A stretch of 64,000 nucleotides of DNA from positions 759,119 to 823,118 of the forward strand of contig NMRA01000029.1 in NCBI GenBank assembly GCA_002633005.1, read 5' to 3'. This document shows, piece after piece, positions 35,601-47,943 of the stretch. A model generated the notes under the pieces. It saw nothing but the letters and a program-made list of their open reading frames with translations, had not been told where the DNA came from and searched no databases. This DNA is from Phoronis australis. Taxonomy: Eukaryota; Phoronida; Phoronidae. Positions within the stretch are counted from its first letter, which is position 1. Each line of letters begins with the position of its first letter. Made by a program: the position numbers and the translations under genes.

Positions 35601-38600
35601 ACATAGCAGTCTACTGCAAGGTCAGTCACTTTCTCTACCCATTTGGCTTGACTCCCTATTTTGGCTGATTTCTAATATTTTAAAATTTTGACATTGAAAG
35701 TCCACGTTGTTAGTTGTGCCCATTGCTGTGGTTGTTGACCCAAACAGAATGGTATTTAATTTTCACTTTTTAAGTTCTGTACTGTAACTACCATCGGACA
35801 CTGTTTTGAGAAATCGTGGGCATTTGCATCTGTTCGAAGCTTTTGGCAAGTGAAAAGAATCAGTTTGGGATTTTTGTCTGAAGTTGTTGAGATCTTGCTG
35901 TACATTTTTAATTTTCTAAANGTTGTATTAGTTTCCCAGTCACTGTCACCGTCACTTTGAGTGCCAATTCCAGCTTGTTTTCACTATCTGAGTCCATGAA
36001 CACTTCCTCAAGAAACTGGTCAACAGTCATCTTACCATGTTTGGCACCAGCCAAGATAAAACTTGTGTAAACTTTCAAATATCTCGGCAACGACTCACCA
36101 CAGCCATATGTTGTAAATCAGAAAAATGTACAGGAAACTATGGACTGTGGAATGCGCATGCTCACATATATAAACAACATACGGGGCTTTCACAATTTCT
36201 GAATGAAAAACACGAGTGTCCTGGGGTGAGTACACCCTCCTTGCGCAGTCTAGCCGTAGCTTATTATAGGCGATTGAGTACACCCAACGCATTTAGTAGG
36301 ATAATTGGCTTGTCGGCTGACCTCGCCTAGCGCAGGATAAGGGTTAAGTTCTGTACTGTAACTACCATCGGACACTGTTTTGAGAAATCGTGGGCATTTG
36401 CATCTGTTCGAAGCTTTTGGCAAGTGAAAAGAATCAGTTTGGGATTTTTGTCTGAAGTTGTTGAGATCTTGCTGTACATTTTTAATTTTCTAAATTTAGA
36501 ACTCGCAGTGCTTTCACAAAAGAAACCTCTTCAGAAGTGAAGTGAAAGGAAACTGTTACGCGCATAGTAGATTTCACGTATGATATTTTGACACAGGCTA
36601 GAAACATTAGCGACCCCACTGAGATCATTTTCGAGATGAATAAAGATGAACGAAAAGACTTCTATCGGTGCATCGCCCAGGGCTTGGAGCGCCCTCTATT
36701 TTCTGTGTATCGCCGTGTCATTCGCATGTACGACCAGAAGAATTACATGGGCAAATACACTCCAGATGAAATAGAGAAACTGAAAGAGTGAGTAGTTCTG
36801 TTTTCAATCATTTGCTCTGCATTACTATTGGCTTATTAATTTTGTATGCTCTTGAAAAGTGCATGGCCTGAAGGGATTCCGTATTTTGAGAACCAGCGTG
36901 TTATTCAGTCAAGAAAACTGGTTCTCAAAATGCAATACCCCTGTAAGTAACTATTACTGAAGTTACTTCAGCAACCCAGATGTTATTCAGCGAATGTCCT
37001 TGTTTCAGGATTTTTTCAGTTTTGTTCACATGAAACTATTAAGCAAATTGACAGATTTTTATATTCATTTGACTTCCGTCTAAATACTCTATTTCAGTAC
37101 AAAAAGTGACCTCTGTTTAAAAGGTTACTCATTTTGTTTCAATGATATATTTTAAAACACAAAAAATTACTGTTGTAAATTTATTTTGTGTTGCTGTATA
37201 GTCTGAACATTCATGGTGCACGACTGTTGATTAAAGCTTTCACAAGAATGTATTAAGCACTTTAACGTTCAAAGTAAAGAATGTCACTGAAAATTTCCTA
37301 AAACTTCAAGTTTAACCTTTAATGTGTATTTACGCCACCATATTCACAGGTTGCGGAGATTACATGGCTCTGACTGGGCAACTATTGGGGCAGCCATGGG
37401 TAGGAGTGCCTCATCAGTGAAAGACAGATGTCGACTGATGAAAGACACCTGTATGACAGGTGGGTTACACTCAGCTATGTTTCATAGTTACGAGAATCTG
37501 GGTGGCGGAAATATTGTGTCGTTTGTGTTCTCTTGGTGATGGTATTTCAGTTGTAATGCTGCCATGGAATTCTGTTCTTCAAATAGCTTTTCAAAGTACG
37601 CGCACAAGCTTGGAATCGGGATGCTAGACTGTTGCTATTCTCTGGAAAGGTCGATGTTGACAAAAGCCTTATTCATTTGCTTCGTGTCAAAATTCACGTG
37701 TTGACTGTGTTTATTGCTCTTCGCCTGTGTAGGTAAGTGGCTCCCATCTGAAGAGAAGCTCCTTGCTGACGCTGTCTATGAGTTGTCTGGTGTCAACCCT
37801 GGTGAGACAGTGACCAACGGTCTGTCATGGTCATCTGTCGCCGAGCGTGTTGGCACACGGTCAGAGAAACAGTGCCGGTCAAAGTGGCTAAACTACCTGA
37901 ACTGGAAACAGACTGGCGGCACAGAGTGGACGAGGGAAGATGACGTCAACCTGGTGTTAAAGTACGTGGTCACTTGCATGCTACTAGGAGCGTCACGTGT
38001 GCACTTTGATTTTGTGAGCCATTCTTTTTTAAGGAATGCCAACGATGCTACTTGATTAAAGTTCACAAAGAGGTTAGATGCATGCACTCATGACTGAATT
38101 GCTTTTATGCCTAGAACTCAATGGCAGTGTGTTGAGAGTGGATTCCCTTTGACACGATGAGATTGTGTGAAAAAACGTACTTGCCTGAAATTCTGTGACG
38201 TTTTGTGACATTGTGAGAATTCTGTGACAAAATGTAAGAAATTTGTCAAGTAGTTTTTAGTGTTTTGTTGGATTTGCTGTTATTTTTACTGCATTAAGTG
38301 GTGTTTCATTTTTTTCAAAAATTGGAAAATTATGGAATTCATCGTCATCACTGAAAGATATTGTGTCTTACATGTGTGACTAAAGCAGAGTTGATGTGAC
38401 TTATGCAAACAGCACTAAAAACACTCACTGTCTGACATTTGTGACATCTCTGTGAACACACGGCATTACCATACCCTTTGTGTTTCATATGCAATAAACC
38501 TTATGTGGTGGATATACAGACTCACTACATTCTAACAAAGACATGCTGGCTCAATAAACTAGGGCATGTCTTTATGATTGGGCTTGACTAGGCTGGGGTA

Positions 38601-41600
38601 AGGCTCCTGGCCTGGGCTAGCCTTGGTGTAAAAAGGTCTGAAAACGCTATTCTCATGAATTGTGACCTGCCAGTAAACATGAATCCATGCTCTCTTGGTG
38701 TGTAAAAGCTAATTGCAAATTTGTTGTTTACTATGCTCCTCTAGTATGTACTTTTCATCTGCACATTACAGAGTTGCTGAGAGTGGAGTTACTGATGAGA
38801 CTCAATTAGACTGGGTGGATCTGGCGAAAAATTGGTCAAGGTATGTACCTTAAGGATGTATAATGTCACCTGTCTCGGCTGTTTTAATTGTCGAAAACAG
38901 CAACTTTAGGACTGGTTAAGATTGCTTACCACTGGAAAGCTTGGTTTTAAATTAAAATTGGGTTTAAATTAGAAATCATTTTTTTTTTTCAGAAGAAATG
39001 GTGTGTCACTTCTTGCTGAACTCAAGTTGGCCAGCATTGTTTATCACATTTTCGCACTGAAAACAATATTATAAGTAGTAGGCTGATGTGTAATCTCATT
39101 ATTCTTGTTAATGGATTGAAATTCAACTAATTTGAGCAATAGTTATGCCCCACATGTCTTGCACCTCTCTTCCCATGCTGCATCTTTAAATAGCTGTTGT
39201 AATTTTTTATTTACAGATTTTTAATTTACCAAAATCTTAAAATGAAATTTACATCTTTTCATGCTGAACTTACTGTAAGATGCCCAATGTCTACTTGTCA
39301 TTTCCAGTGTCCGTTCCCCTCAGTGGCTACGAGGTAAATGGTGGTCATTGAAACGGCACTGCCCTGATGGTCACCTGTTACCCTTTACAGGTATAGGAAC
39401 ATTACTTCACTAGTTATTATGTACCTATCATTGGTTTGGTCTTCGTAAAGGACTTTGTTGGTGTTTCTTTAAGTAACTGTCAAGTAATTGTTCAGCAAAA
39501 GTTTCATTTTTAAAGTCATGACAATTTTGACTGTTTCTGTTCATAAACTAGACGTTTGAATTAAGTCGTCTGGCTATTCGTAGACTGGCCACGAGGCCAA
39601 CCCACTTGACCGTGAGTTGGAATTTTCTGTAAAAAAATATAGCTCAGTGGCTTCAGCAGCTTTTATAATGTTTCCAATACTCACGGTGCTAATGTTAAAA
39701 TGGCAGGAAGTCTGTGCGTTCTGTCAAAAGACAAATTTTAATTTAGGCCGCGTACTTTTATGACATTGGTCTCAATTTGTTCAAAATAGGTGTGATTTCT
39801 TGGCTTGAAAAGGTTTGACATTTCTTATTTATTTGGATCGAGCTTATGAAATTTTAGGCCACAATGTCGTGACCTGAACTTAAATGAACTTGGTCTGAAG
39901 AAATAATGAACTAACAGCTCTTCCTGAGCACAGAGGTCACTTCTGAATCGAGTAAGTACCAATGCAAGAAAACTTTCATAATTGTAAGTGGTCTAAATTA
40001 AAACGTGTTTTTTGACAGAAAGCGTGGGTTTAGTACCACTTAATGAAAAATACCAATAACAGTCATAAAGCTCGCTGTAATAACAATTGTTGACATTAAA
40101 TAAAAGTTAACTCATTCTCTGCCATAACATCTATGTCGATTACTCACTTTGACTTTCATCTTTCGTCTGTCAGAGATCGTCAAACAGCTGACTGTCTACC
40201 ACAGTCAGAATGTAAGGACTAAGAGTATGAGTATGCGATTTGCACAACTACCCAGGGTCAGTGTCATGTCCACACCAGGGCTGACCCTACAAGTACCCGT
40301 TGCCGTGGCAGCCGGTGAGTGAATCTATGGTGGTTGTGTTCAAATGATCATGGTGTTTTGGTATTTGACACATTTGAAGACTGAAAGTGTTTATTTACCA
40401 ATTAGAATCGATGCAGGTCCTACAATGTTCCTATTGGGAAGGTCAGACAGCAGCATTCACATCTTTTACCCCAGAAATACTAAGGCAACTAAGATTACAT
40501 TTGTAGCTATTGTTGTGGGCACGTAATGTTGGTTGTTATTTCAGTTCTTGTTATTTCACATAGTAGTACTATGCTGAGTCTTGTTTTAGGTATTTTTTAC
40601 CTGTTAAACAGTCGCAAACTTGTTTACTGTTATCCAATAATGAGAATTCTGTGTGGAGAGCTCTGTAGTTTTTGCCTAATTGCATACTGGGCTTTGTTTG
40701 GTGGTATGAAAAAATTTACCTGTAGTGGGAATTGAACCCAGGATCTCGTGAACGCTTACTGGGCATTCCGACCACTGACGTAATGGGTGAAATTCATTGT
40801 TTTATCTTAGTTTGAAGTTTCTTAATTTTTTGACGCCTAGAAGCATATTCAAGATGCCCTAGATTATTCCTAACCCCCGTTTACCGTTGACGAATCGCGC
40901 TGTGTGCTTCTCACTACGGAGTGCACTTGTTTGTCTTGCAGGTGGTAACAACACACTAACATCATTAGCCGATGTCAACGCCTACGAGTTGATCCCACAC
41001 GAGCCCACTAGTGGCACCTACCTGATCACCCAGCCCCAAAACAATCCAGCCATCTCGTTCACCACTAGTAACATGTCGACAGACCACATTATCGTACACA
41101 CACTGCCGGTGGTATCCGTGAGTATTAGATTTGGAAAATGTGACAAATTGGTCGATCTTATAACAGATTTTTGTATTGAATCCACATCAACCATTTCTAT
41201 GAGGTCTATGAATGCTATGGTATAATATAAATTGTTGATAAGATATAAACAGTTAACCGTAGTTGATATAATTTTTCATGGAAGATTTATTATTGGTTGC
41301 TTCAATTTATACAATTTCTTATGATCAGTGAGCAATCATGATAAATGATGAAAAGAGGTTTTCAATGAATAATGTCTTTTTGTCATCAACCTGATAAGAG
41401 TTCTTATCAACCAGAATGGAGGCTTATATAGACCAGTGGCAAATTGTTGGATAAATCATTTTGGATGCCTTTCCTTCGACTCCGTATCTGCTCTAAATTG
41501 CTCTACTTCCTTCATCTGACTGGATTATTTCTCATGCCATACGGCTTAGTTGTAGTACAATGTTGGTTTATCATTGTGACACCAGAGGTGGTGTTGACTA

Positions 41601-43499
41601 GATTTCACACTTCTGATTATACTGGAGTAGCATTGATAAACTCTTTGACGAGTGTTCTTGTACGCATTTTTCTTGGTGAACAAAAATTTGGATCTACAGT
41701 TGATTCTTGAAAATGTCTACATTAGTAACTAAAAATACCAAGAAAAATGAGGTGACTGAAATTTTATACTTAAATTGGGCTCTGTGTTTCCAGGGCAAGA
41801 ACATTCCTCTTTCGCTGCAGGAGGATGGTTACCATGACAATGATGCCATCCAATCAATAGCGGGCAGTACTATGCAGCATGTGGTGATATCATCTGATGA
41901 GCAGACAACACCAGAGTTACACCTCCATATAAAAGATGGTGAGTCACACCGTTGAATGACTATGGAAAAGGTTTCGTTCCCAATCTGAAAAGTCCATATT
42001 GCAAAAAGTTCCTGATGCAAAAAAAATTCTTAATGTAGGACCTTGATTCAAATCTAGTCCATCAGTTTTAAACAATTCTGAATTTTCCAACCGTGACTGT
42101 AAATATCCCACTAATCTTTTGTTGACTTCCTGTTTAGGTCAAGTGGGTGATCCAGTGGGTGAGATGATGGCCACCAGTAATGGTTCAATAGGAGAGATCA
42201 TTGCTACTTCGCAAGAGTCATACCAGGTGGGGTAACTATGCCATACAGTGCATTACCTGATTTGTAATGTAGAAAACTGAGAATGATTGGTGATAACATT
42301 GTATTTGCATATTACAATGTCTAAGGTTTTATTGGTAAAAAAGTTGATCATTTATGATGGAGGACACTACGGAAGTTCTATTTTGGTAGCTAAAAAGTCA
42401 ACAAAGGGAATCTGGCCTTTCATATTTCATGTACATGACTGGTCAGGGTATTGTGGTCTGTTTATGGATGCAAAATTACTTCTGATAAGTTGATTAATTC
42501 ACCGTCCTGTTGCACTTTACAGTCAGTTGAGTCTGTGATCACGACCACGTCATCACCATCTCCCGCCTCGATGACCGATGACCCGGGCAGTCTAGTCATC
42601 AACACTGCAGACGAGAGTGAGACTGATGAAACGAGCAAAACAGCCAATAGGGAGCTCATCATGTCCTCCTTGTCAGGTATACAAGAAATGAGTTGATGAA
42701 CATGGTATACAGTATGGCTAATATTGTAATACATCATTTTATCTTTACCAATAGATGGACATCTCATGATTACTTTGATTTTATTTTGGATGCTGTGTTA
42801 CTCATTCTTCGTGAAAGTGAAACACACAGTTAATGAATTGTATCTTAGTAAATGAGGACACATACATATGCGCAGGAGCCATCTCACTTCTGCTCACCAA
42901 ATACGCTATACTTCTGTGAAGTTGAATTTACAGATTAGCCAACTTCAAGTTTAACAGGTGGTGCTAGTGTGACAATGGTCCTTCCTGCAGAAATGCCTGG
43001 GTTGAGGAAGTCATGTAGCACTTTTGGTCCACGGGCACCACCATGTTGGTGAAGTGCTTTGTTTTTTCAGTGACTATTCCAAAGCATCACCAGCTTATTT
43101 TACCAGCTTCCATGCAAAAAGAAAGTTGATTTATCCTCCATTAAGTGCACTCACATGCGTGTGTGTGGGAGGTATGGGTCTATTATTTACTTGTGGATCT
43201 CTCATATTGACAAGGTGCCCGCAGACGGGTACTAAAAATTGCGGATAGGCTCTACCTTTTTAGCAAGTTTTGTGGGACCTGCTCAGTTACCTTGGTTTAT
43301 ATTGCACCTAATAGTATCCGTTTGTGCAACAGTTTTCATTGTAACTTCTTTGTGTAAGCTACCTCTGCTACTGTATGACATAATGACCTTCTCTGCCTTT
43401 TATACAGATCCGATGCTGGCTTCAGAACCTGACAACTCTGAATTGATGGAATCAACTTGTGAGGTGGAAGGAGAGAAACTGAAACATGACGACAGCTGA
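32677..43499 (+). CDS. DMTF1: Cyclin-D-binding Myb-like transcription factor 1
   Basis: Fifteen core coding exons, all in frame: 32677-32857, 33709-33825, 34605-34751, 35544-35620, 36597-36787, 37350-37459, 37733-37961, 38772-38840, 39308-39390, 40174-40314, 40942-41117, 41794-41938, 42138-42226, 42523-42676, 43408-43499. The product is 666 aa (human 760). The N-terminus is acidic, with a KKIRVLQEDGQ patch. The Myb-like region, about residues 149-395, holds GHSWKQGQWSKDEVDIL, DPTEIIFEMNKDERKDFYR, GSDWATIGAAMGRSASSVKD, RVGTRSEKQCRSKWLNYLNW and SVRSPQWLRGKWW, all near-identical to vertebrate DMTF1. The Ser/Thr-rich C-terminus contains PTSGTYLITQPQNN. In mammals the protein binds DNA, is bound by D-type cyclins and activates the ARF promoter; ARF is not expected in invertebrates, so targets here are unknown. 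The start follows a spliced 5' UTR. Confidence 0.95.
34956..35078 (+). other. DMTF1: Possible optional exon of DMTF1
   Basis: A good acceptor (TTTGTAG) opens a frame in the right phase encoding KRLCAKVQLNEKWLSTSKT and a helix-like MAELDALKIKNN. Ending at 35075 (donor GTGGTC) or 35078 (donor GTCATC) keeps the frame into the exon at 35544. Both donors are weak. Skipping it joins ALHQT directly to GHSWKQGQW, which aligns better with human DMTF1. It could be a lineage-specific or alternative exon, or a decoy. Confidence 0.4.
35770..35920. repeat. 151-bp direct repeat, copy 1, ending at an N
   Basis: The block from TTAAGTTCTGTACTGTAACT to TTTTTAATTTTCTAAA is repeated without visible change at 36344-36494. 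The first copy ends exactly at the undetermined base at 35921. It is in DMTF1 intron 4 (core numbering). Confidence 0.88.
35922..36090 (-). pseudogene. Unplaced coding-like fragment
   Basis: On the minus strand a frame without stops reads AGAKHGKMTVDQFLEEVFMD then SDSENKLELAL, cut by the N at 35921. The acidic DSDSE style after a short MTVDQFLEEV start recalls the N-termini of some transposase-derived proteins (for example piggyBac-like), but there is no catalytic domain to confirm it. It lies between the two 151-bp repeat copies in a DMTF1 intron. It could also be accidental. Confidence 0.22.
36344..36494. repeat. 151-bp direct repeat, copy 2
   Basis: Identical by eye to 35770-35920. It precedes the exon at 36597 by about 100 bp. 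Confidence 0.88.
36861..36956. mobile_element. Foldback MITE family 1, copy C
   Basis: TTTTGAGAACCAGCG on the left pairs with GAAAACTGGTTCTCAAAATG on the right, and the right end has CCCCTGTAAGTAACTATTAC. It is in DMTF1 intron 5. Its left terminus is more eroded than in copy B. Confidence 0.65.
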
Positions 43500-46400
43500 G
43501 AAAATGGCAAATAACAGAAAACACCCAATTTCTGAGTACTGAAAGTGCAAGTCGGTTGAGCTTGATTAGAAGACAGTAGGAAGCGGGGAGGAGGTTGGTC
43601 TATTGCAGCATCAAAGATGATTGGGGGGAAATTGCTTTTACCCCTCATTAACTTGAACCTTCCGACTATTGTTCGTGTAAATTGGGCGACTAACACCAGT
43701 AATTTTTTAACCAGTTGCAGTTGAGAAATTTACCCATGTTGGGTGGACATAAATCAGCATTGGCTGTGTCAATACAAACCTCGTTTTTTATAACTTAAGA
43801 AATCCAGACCATAACTATTTTGGTTGTTAATGACCTGGTTGTATTTCATCAGGTTAAACATTTGTTGGTAGGACATGGAACCTGGGTGTTGGCGAATACC
43901 TTCACAAGCTATCAAGTGCGAATTTTGTAGTAGTGGTGATAACAGGATTGCTTTTAGGAATCAGAATTCTTTATCTTACAGAATTGCTCTACTTAGAAGA
44001 CAAATAAATGCTCTATTGTTGACTGAACCAGTAATATATTTCACTAAGTGTTTGTTTTGAAATATACTGTCTATCTTTAGTAGTGAATTTAGCGCAGTGA
44101 TGGCGTACGGTAACAAAAGTTTTATTAGTTTTGTGAGGTACATTGCAGCAAGATTATCAAGACTGGGTTGGGGAAGGGGTGGTCCTAATTTTATTATTTA
44201 TTATAGTATTTATTGAGGTGAATGAATTTACTTGGCCATTCACATTTGTTTTTTTGATGTTTACCCAGATTCCTATTTGAGTGCTTAGTTGAGGTTTACC
44301 GTTTCACGTGACCATCACGATTAGGCCGCAATGTACAGTTTCCCCTGGACTGTTCTTGGCTACTCTCTTTTGTATGTCACAAAGTTGTACTTAGCACTCA
44401 CAATTTGACAGAGTCTAATTGGCATATTGTCAGACTCATTGCTCGTGCCGCCATTAAACAATTGAATCGTGTGCAAAAGTTGTTTTTGTTGGTATGTTAT
44501 GTTGGACACCTATAATTCATCGCAAAAGCTAACATTGTTCACGTGTTCACACATTTTTCCTCTTGCACTAAACACAGCCTTGTTACAACATACCCTGTTT
44601 AGAAAGCCAACTGTCATGATGTAACATTTCCCCGATTCGATTTTACCAAATGTATGCAAGTCTATACTAATTAAGTTAACCATACAAAATTTGAAGGTCC
44701 CGTGTAGCAAGGCTCGGCTGTACTATACATTAGTGCTTCAGAACTGTTCAGCAAAAAGGTGCAGAAATTAAAACCTCTTAGAATCTAAAGATCATAACGG
44801 TAGTCTTAAGAGAAATAATTTATTAATTTTGTTAAACTTTTACATTAGTAAAAAAATCTGTAAATATTTCTTTGGTCTGAATTTGATGTTTTGGACAAGA
44901 CCATCCTTCTTGAACACTTTAGTCAGTGGGTAAATCAAGAGAAATGAATCCACGAAACCAAGTTCATTATCAAAGATGTTCAGGCTTTCTATTTTTGTGA
45001 AACTTTAATGGTCATGGGAAGACAACTGTCAGGTTGAAATGACGACCGTGATGTGTACATTAGCATTCTTTATTATACACCAAAACATTTTGTTTTTACT
45101 TAACACGTTAAGTTTGTTAAAATTAAACGGAAAAGTTTCTGGAATGTACAACAAGAGTTCTTGAGACATTACCTGTAAATCTATCGCGTTAGAACAAAAA
45201 AACTCTGCTTGAACTTAAAAAAAGCAAATCTACACCAACATGAACAGCATAGAATCATATCCACAATGCAAAAAAAAATCATGATTCATTTATGTATGAT
45301 TTTTCATGAGATACTGTAAGTGCAATGCATGCTACTGTATAAGTAAATCATTGCAGTCAAAATTTGATGTACACAAACGAGACGAGACTACACAAAATGG
45401 TAACATATTTACAGAGAGCAAGATTATTGTTGTTTTAGTTCCTGGTAGAATGGCAAAGAGCTACAACAATTTGAAACAGAAGTGCACGCGAATGAGAAGT
45501 GTTGAGGTTACTAGATCAGGCGTGCGTTTCGTAGACATAGTTGTGAAAAAAGCAAGACTTCGTGAAGTATCACCATGTTTGCAAGAAAAACGTGACCACA
45601 CTAGCTGCCTTGGCGAGATTCTTTCATCTACAAAACTCAGTTGTGTCAATGAATTATAGCTCATAGGTTGTAGACAGTATCTGGTGAATCAAACGACTCC
45701 TTGAACAAAAGCAGAATGTTAAGCTGAACTGCACTGGCTATCAACTATAACAATGGTGCTTTTTTAAATTGAAATTCATGAAAATGAAGCTGACACAAGT
45801 GTCGTCACAATTTTGCAAACTGAGACCAGACAATTGGGCAATCTGTAGCGCAATATAATCGAGATAACTTTCAAGACTCCTATTATTTTGCAAAATGATC
45901 CATTTCAATTTGATCAAATACGTTCATCAAAAACAATTTTACTACCCGGCAAGACTAACAAACTCCATGAATTAGTTGTACAACAGTGGCATTTCAGAAG
46001 ACAGAAAACTCAAAAGCACAAAGGCTTCCTTCAAGGTGGGGCTTCAGCAAAATGAAAGGACCACATTTACTACGCTATGGGAGAATTACGTTACAGCGAA
46101 ATTCCTTCAGTTTGGGACACCAGTCATTGCAGACAAGTAAGATACCAGTTCGTCAAATTTCTCAACACGAATAAGTTGATACTTGCTTTATTTTTAAGAC
46201 GGTTTGTATGGCATAGTGACCGCTACACATTTGGGAAAATTTTGAGCTTTTGTAATGACATAGTGATCTTTTAAAAGTAGATAAAACGGGGGTTTCAGCA
46301 ATTATCTTTGTTGAAAAATTGTAACCATACCTGACCAATAGAAAAGTTAAAGAAGAAGACACCAGGAGACAGTCAAGCACCATCAATACATACTAACTTC

Positions 46401-47943
46401 TTGCAACAACTGCACCCTTCAATACATGTGCTTAGGATTCATTCACTAAAACTGATTTATAACCATAGAGAGAGATCATACAATATCTCTCGATAGCTGG
46501 AAATGTTTCGGTAACACAACCTAATCAGAGCAGATTTAGCACAATGGCTACAACTAAAACCAGCCACATTAAAAAACTGACTGATGGGACATAATGCTAT
46601 TATCCAGAATACTCGGTACGTTATTTCTGCCTTAGTGCAAGTACATCCCAAAGCAACTGACAAGCACTATTGGCCACATCATGGAATATTATTAAAAATA
46701 ACCACCGCCCCATAAACAAAAAAACCTGTTTTCATTACTTTCTGCCACCAAACTGATTCCTGTTACAAAATTTCATTGAATACCAAACTTAAACCAACAA
46801 ATTACTAAGTATAATGAGAGCAACACTTAACTTAAAGTCATACTGTGTGTCCCCAATCAGAGCTTTCAAGTAATATGACTGTTACATCAGGACATGCTTG
46901 CGCTTGAATAGAAAACCAACTTTTAGTTTGCCAGAAGGAATAATTCAAGATCAGAAAGTGGAAGACATAACTCTGACTTCCAGATTTTTTAACAGATGTA
47001 CTACATTAGGTCATCTTTAGGGCAGAACTTTTAGGTATGTGTAACCATCAAAAGGTAGATTTTTTGTTTTACAAGTTGCATATTTTTAAGGTACAAACAC
47101 ACTCAACATAATAACATAGCACAAATGCGACAATGACACGTTAAACTAAGAGAACATTACACTTACCACATTAGACCTATAAATAAGAGTCTTATATTTA
47201 ATAGCACTCTCACTGATTTCAATTTCTGTGCTTTTTTACAATTCCATGATTCTTGGTTAAAACGATTAATAGATTTATAATTGCAGATTATAACTCTCGG
47301 TCAACCCCATACAACATGACTAGAAAAGTTCGAGCTGATAGCACTGTTTTGATCCCATTTCAACAAAAATACCAGATAAAAGTGACAATAATTGACATTC
47401 ACAGAAAATCGTTTTCTTTCAACAAGACACAAGACTTTCAAAAGAGGAGTTTCAGATGAATAGCACATACTTCTGTTTCAGTTCTTCGCATTTATGGAGC
47501 AAACCAGCCATCTTGGTCTGTACGGATACACAGCCAATAAACATGGACATATCATCTGCTAATATACAATCCATTTTCCTATTCTGTTCACTACCAAGAA
47601 GGTAAAATGACCACCTCTATGATTTTAATCCAATTTACAAAACTACAAACGATATTTCTTCATCTGATAACATGCAATGTGGCAGGGAAAAGAAAATTGA
47701 TTTGGTCAAGGAAGACTAAAGTTTCAGTACATCACCAGCTTAATCTGTACTGCGAAGATAACATCATGCATTTGTCAACGTTTCTAGTATTTACATAGAG
47801 GTAATCAGCTTTTGAAAAATTGACAAGTTATAAATTTCACAATTAGAGAATTTTTGAGTGAAACAAGTAAAGGATTACTATGCATACAGACATTTGACAA
47901 AATATATAAAGATCACCACTGTTATAAGCACCATTTTGTCAGG
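43500..47943. other. Convergent 3' regions of DMTF1 and TMEM243
   Basis: No further coding exon is visible on either strand. An open frame of 117 codons at 45306-45659 (+) has no family motif and a competing frame opposite, so I leave it out. The stretch is AT-rich and probably holds the two 3' UTRs. Several minus-strand AATAAA motifs (for example 46187-46192, 45069-45074 and 44819-44824) could end TMEM243. Confidence 0.5.
44003..44008 (+). terminator. Candidate polyadenylation signal of DMTF1
   Basis: AATAAA lies about 500 bases after the DMTF1 stop, the first clear canonical signal on the plus strand. Confidence 0.4.

Noticed and set aside
45306-45659. 117-codon plus-strand open frame between DMTF1 and TMEM243
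   Set aside because: No motif, an overlapping minus-strand frame of similar quality, and a position in the probable 3' UTR of TMEM243.
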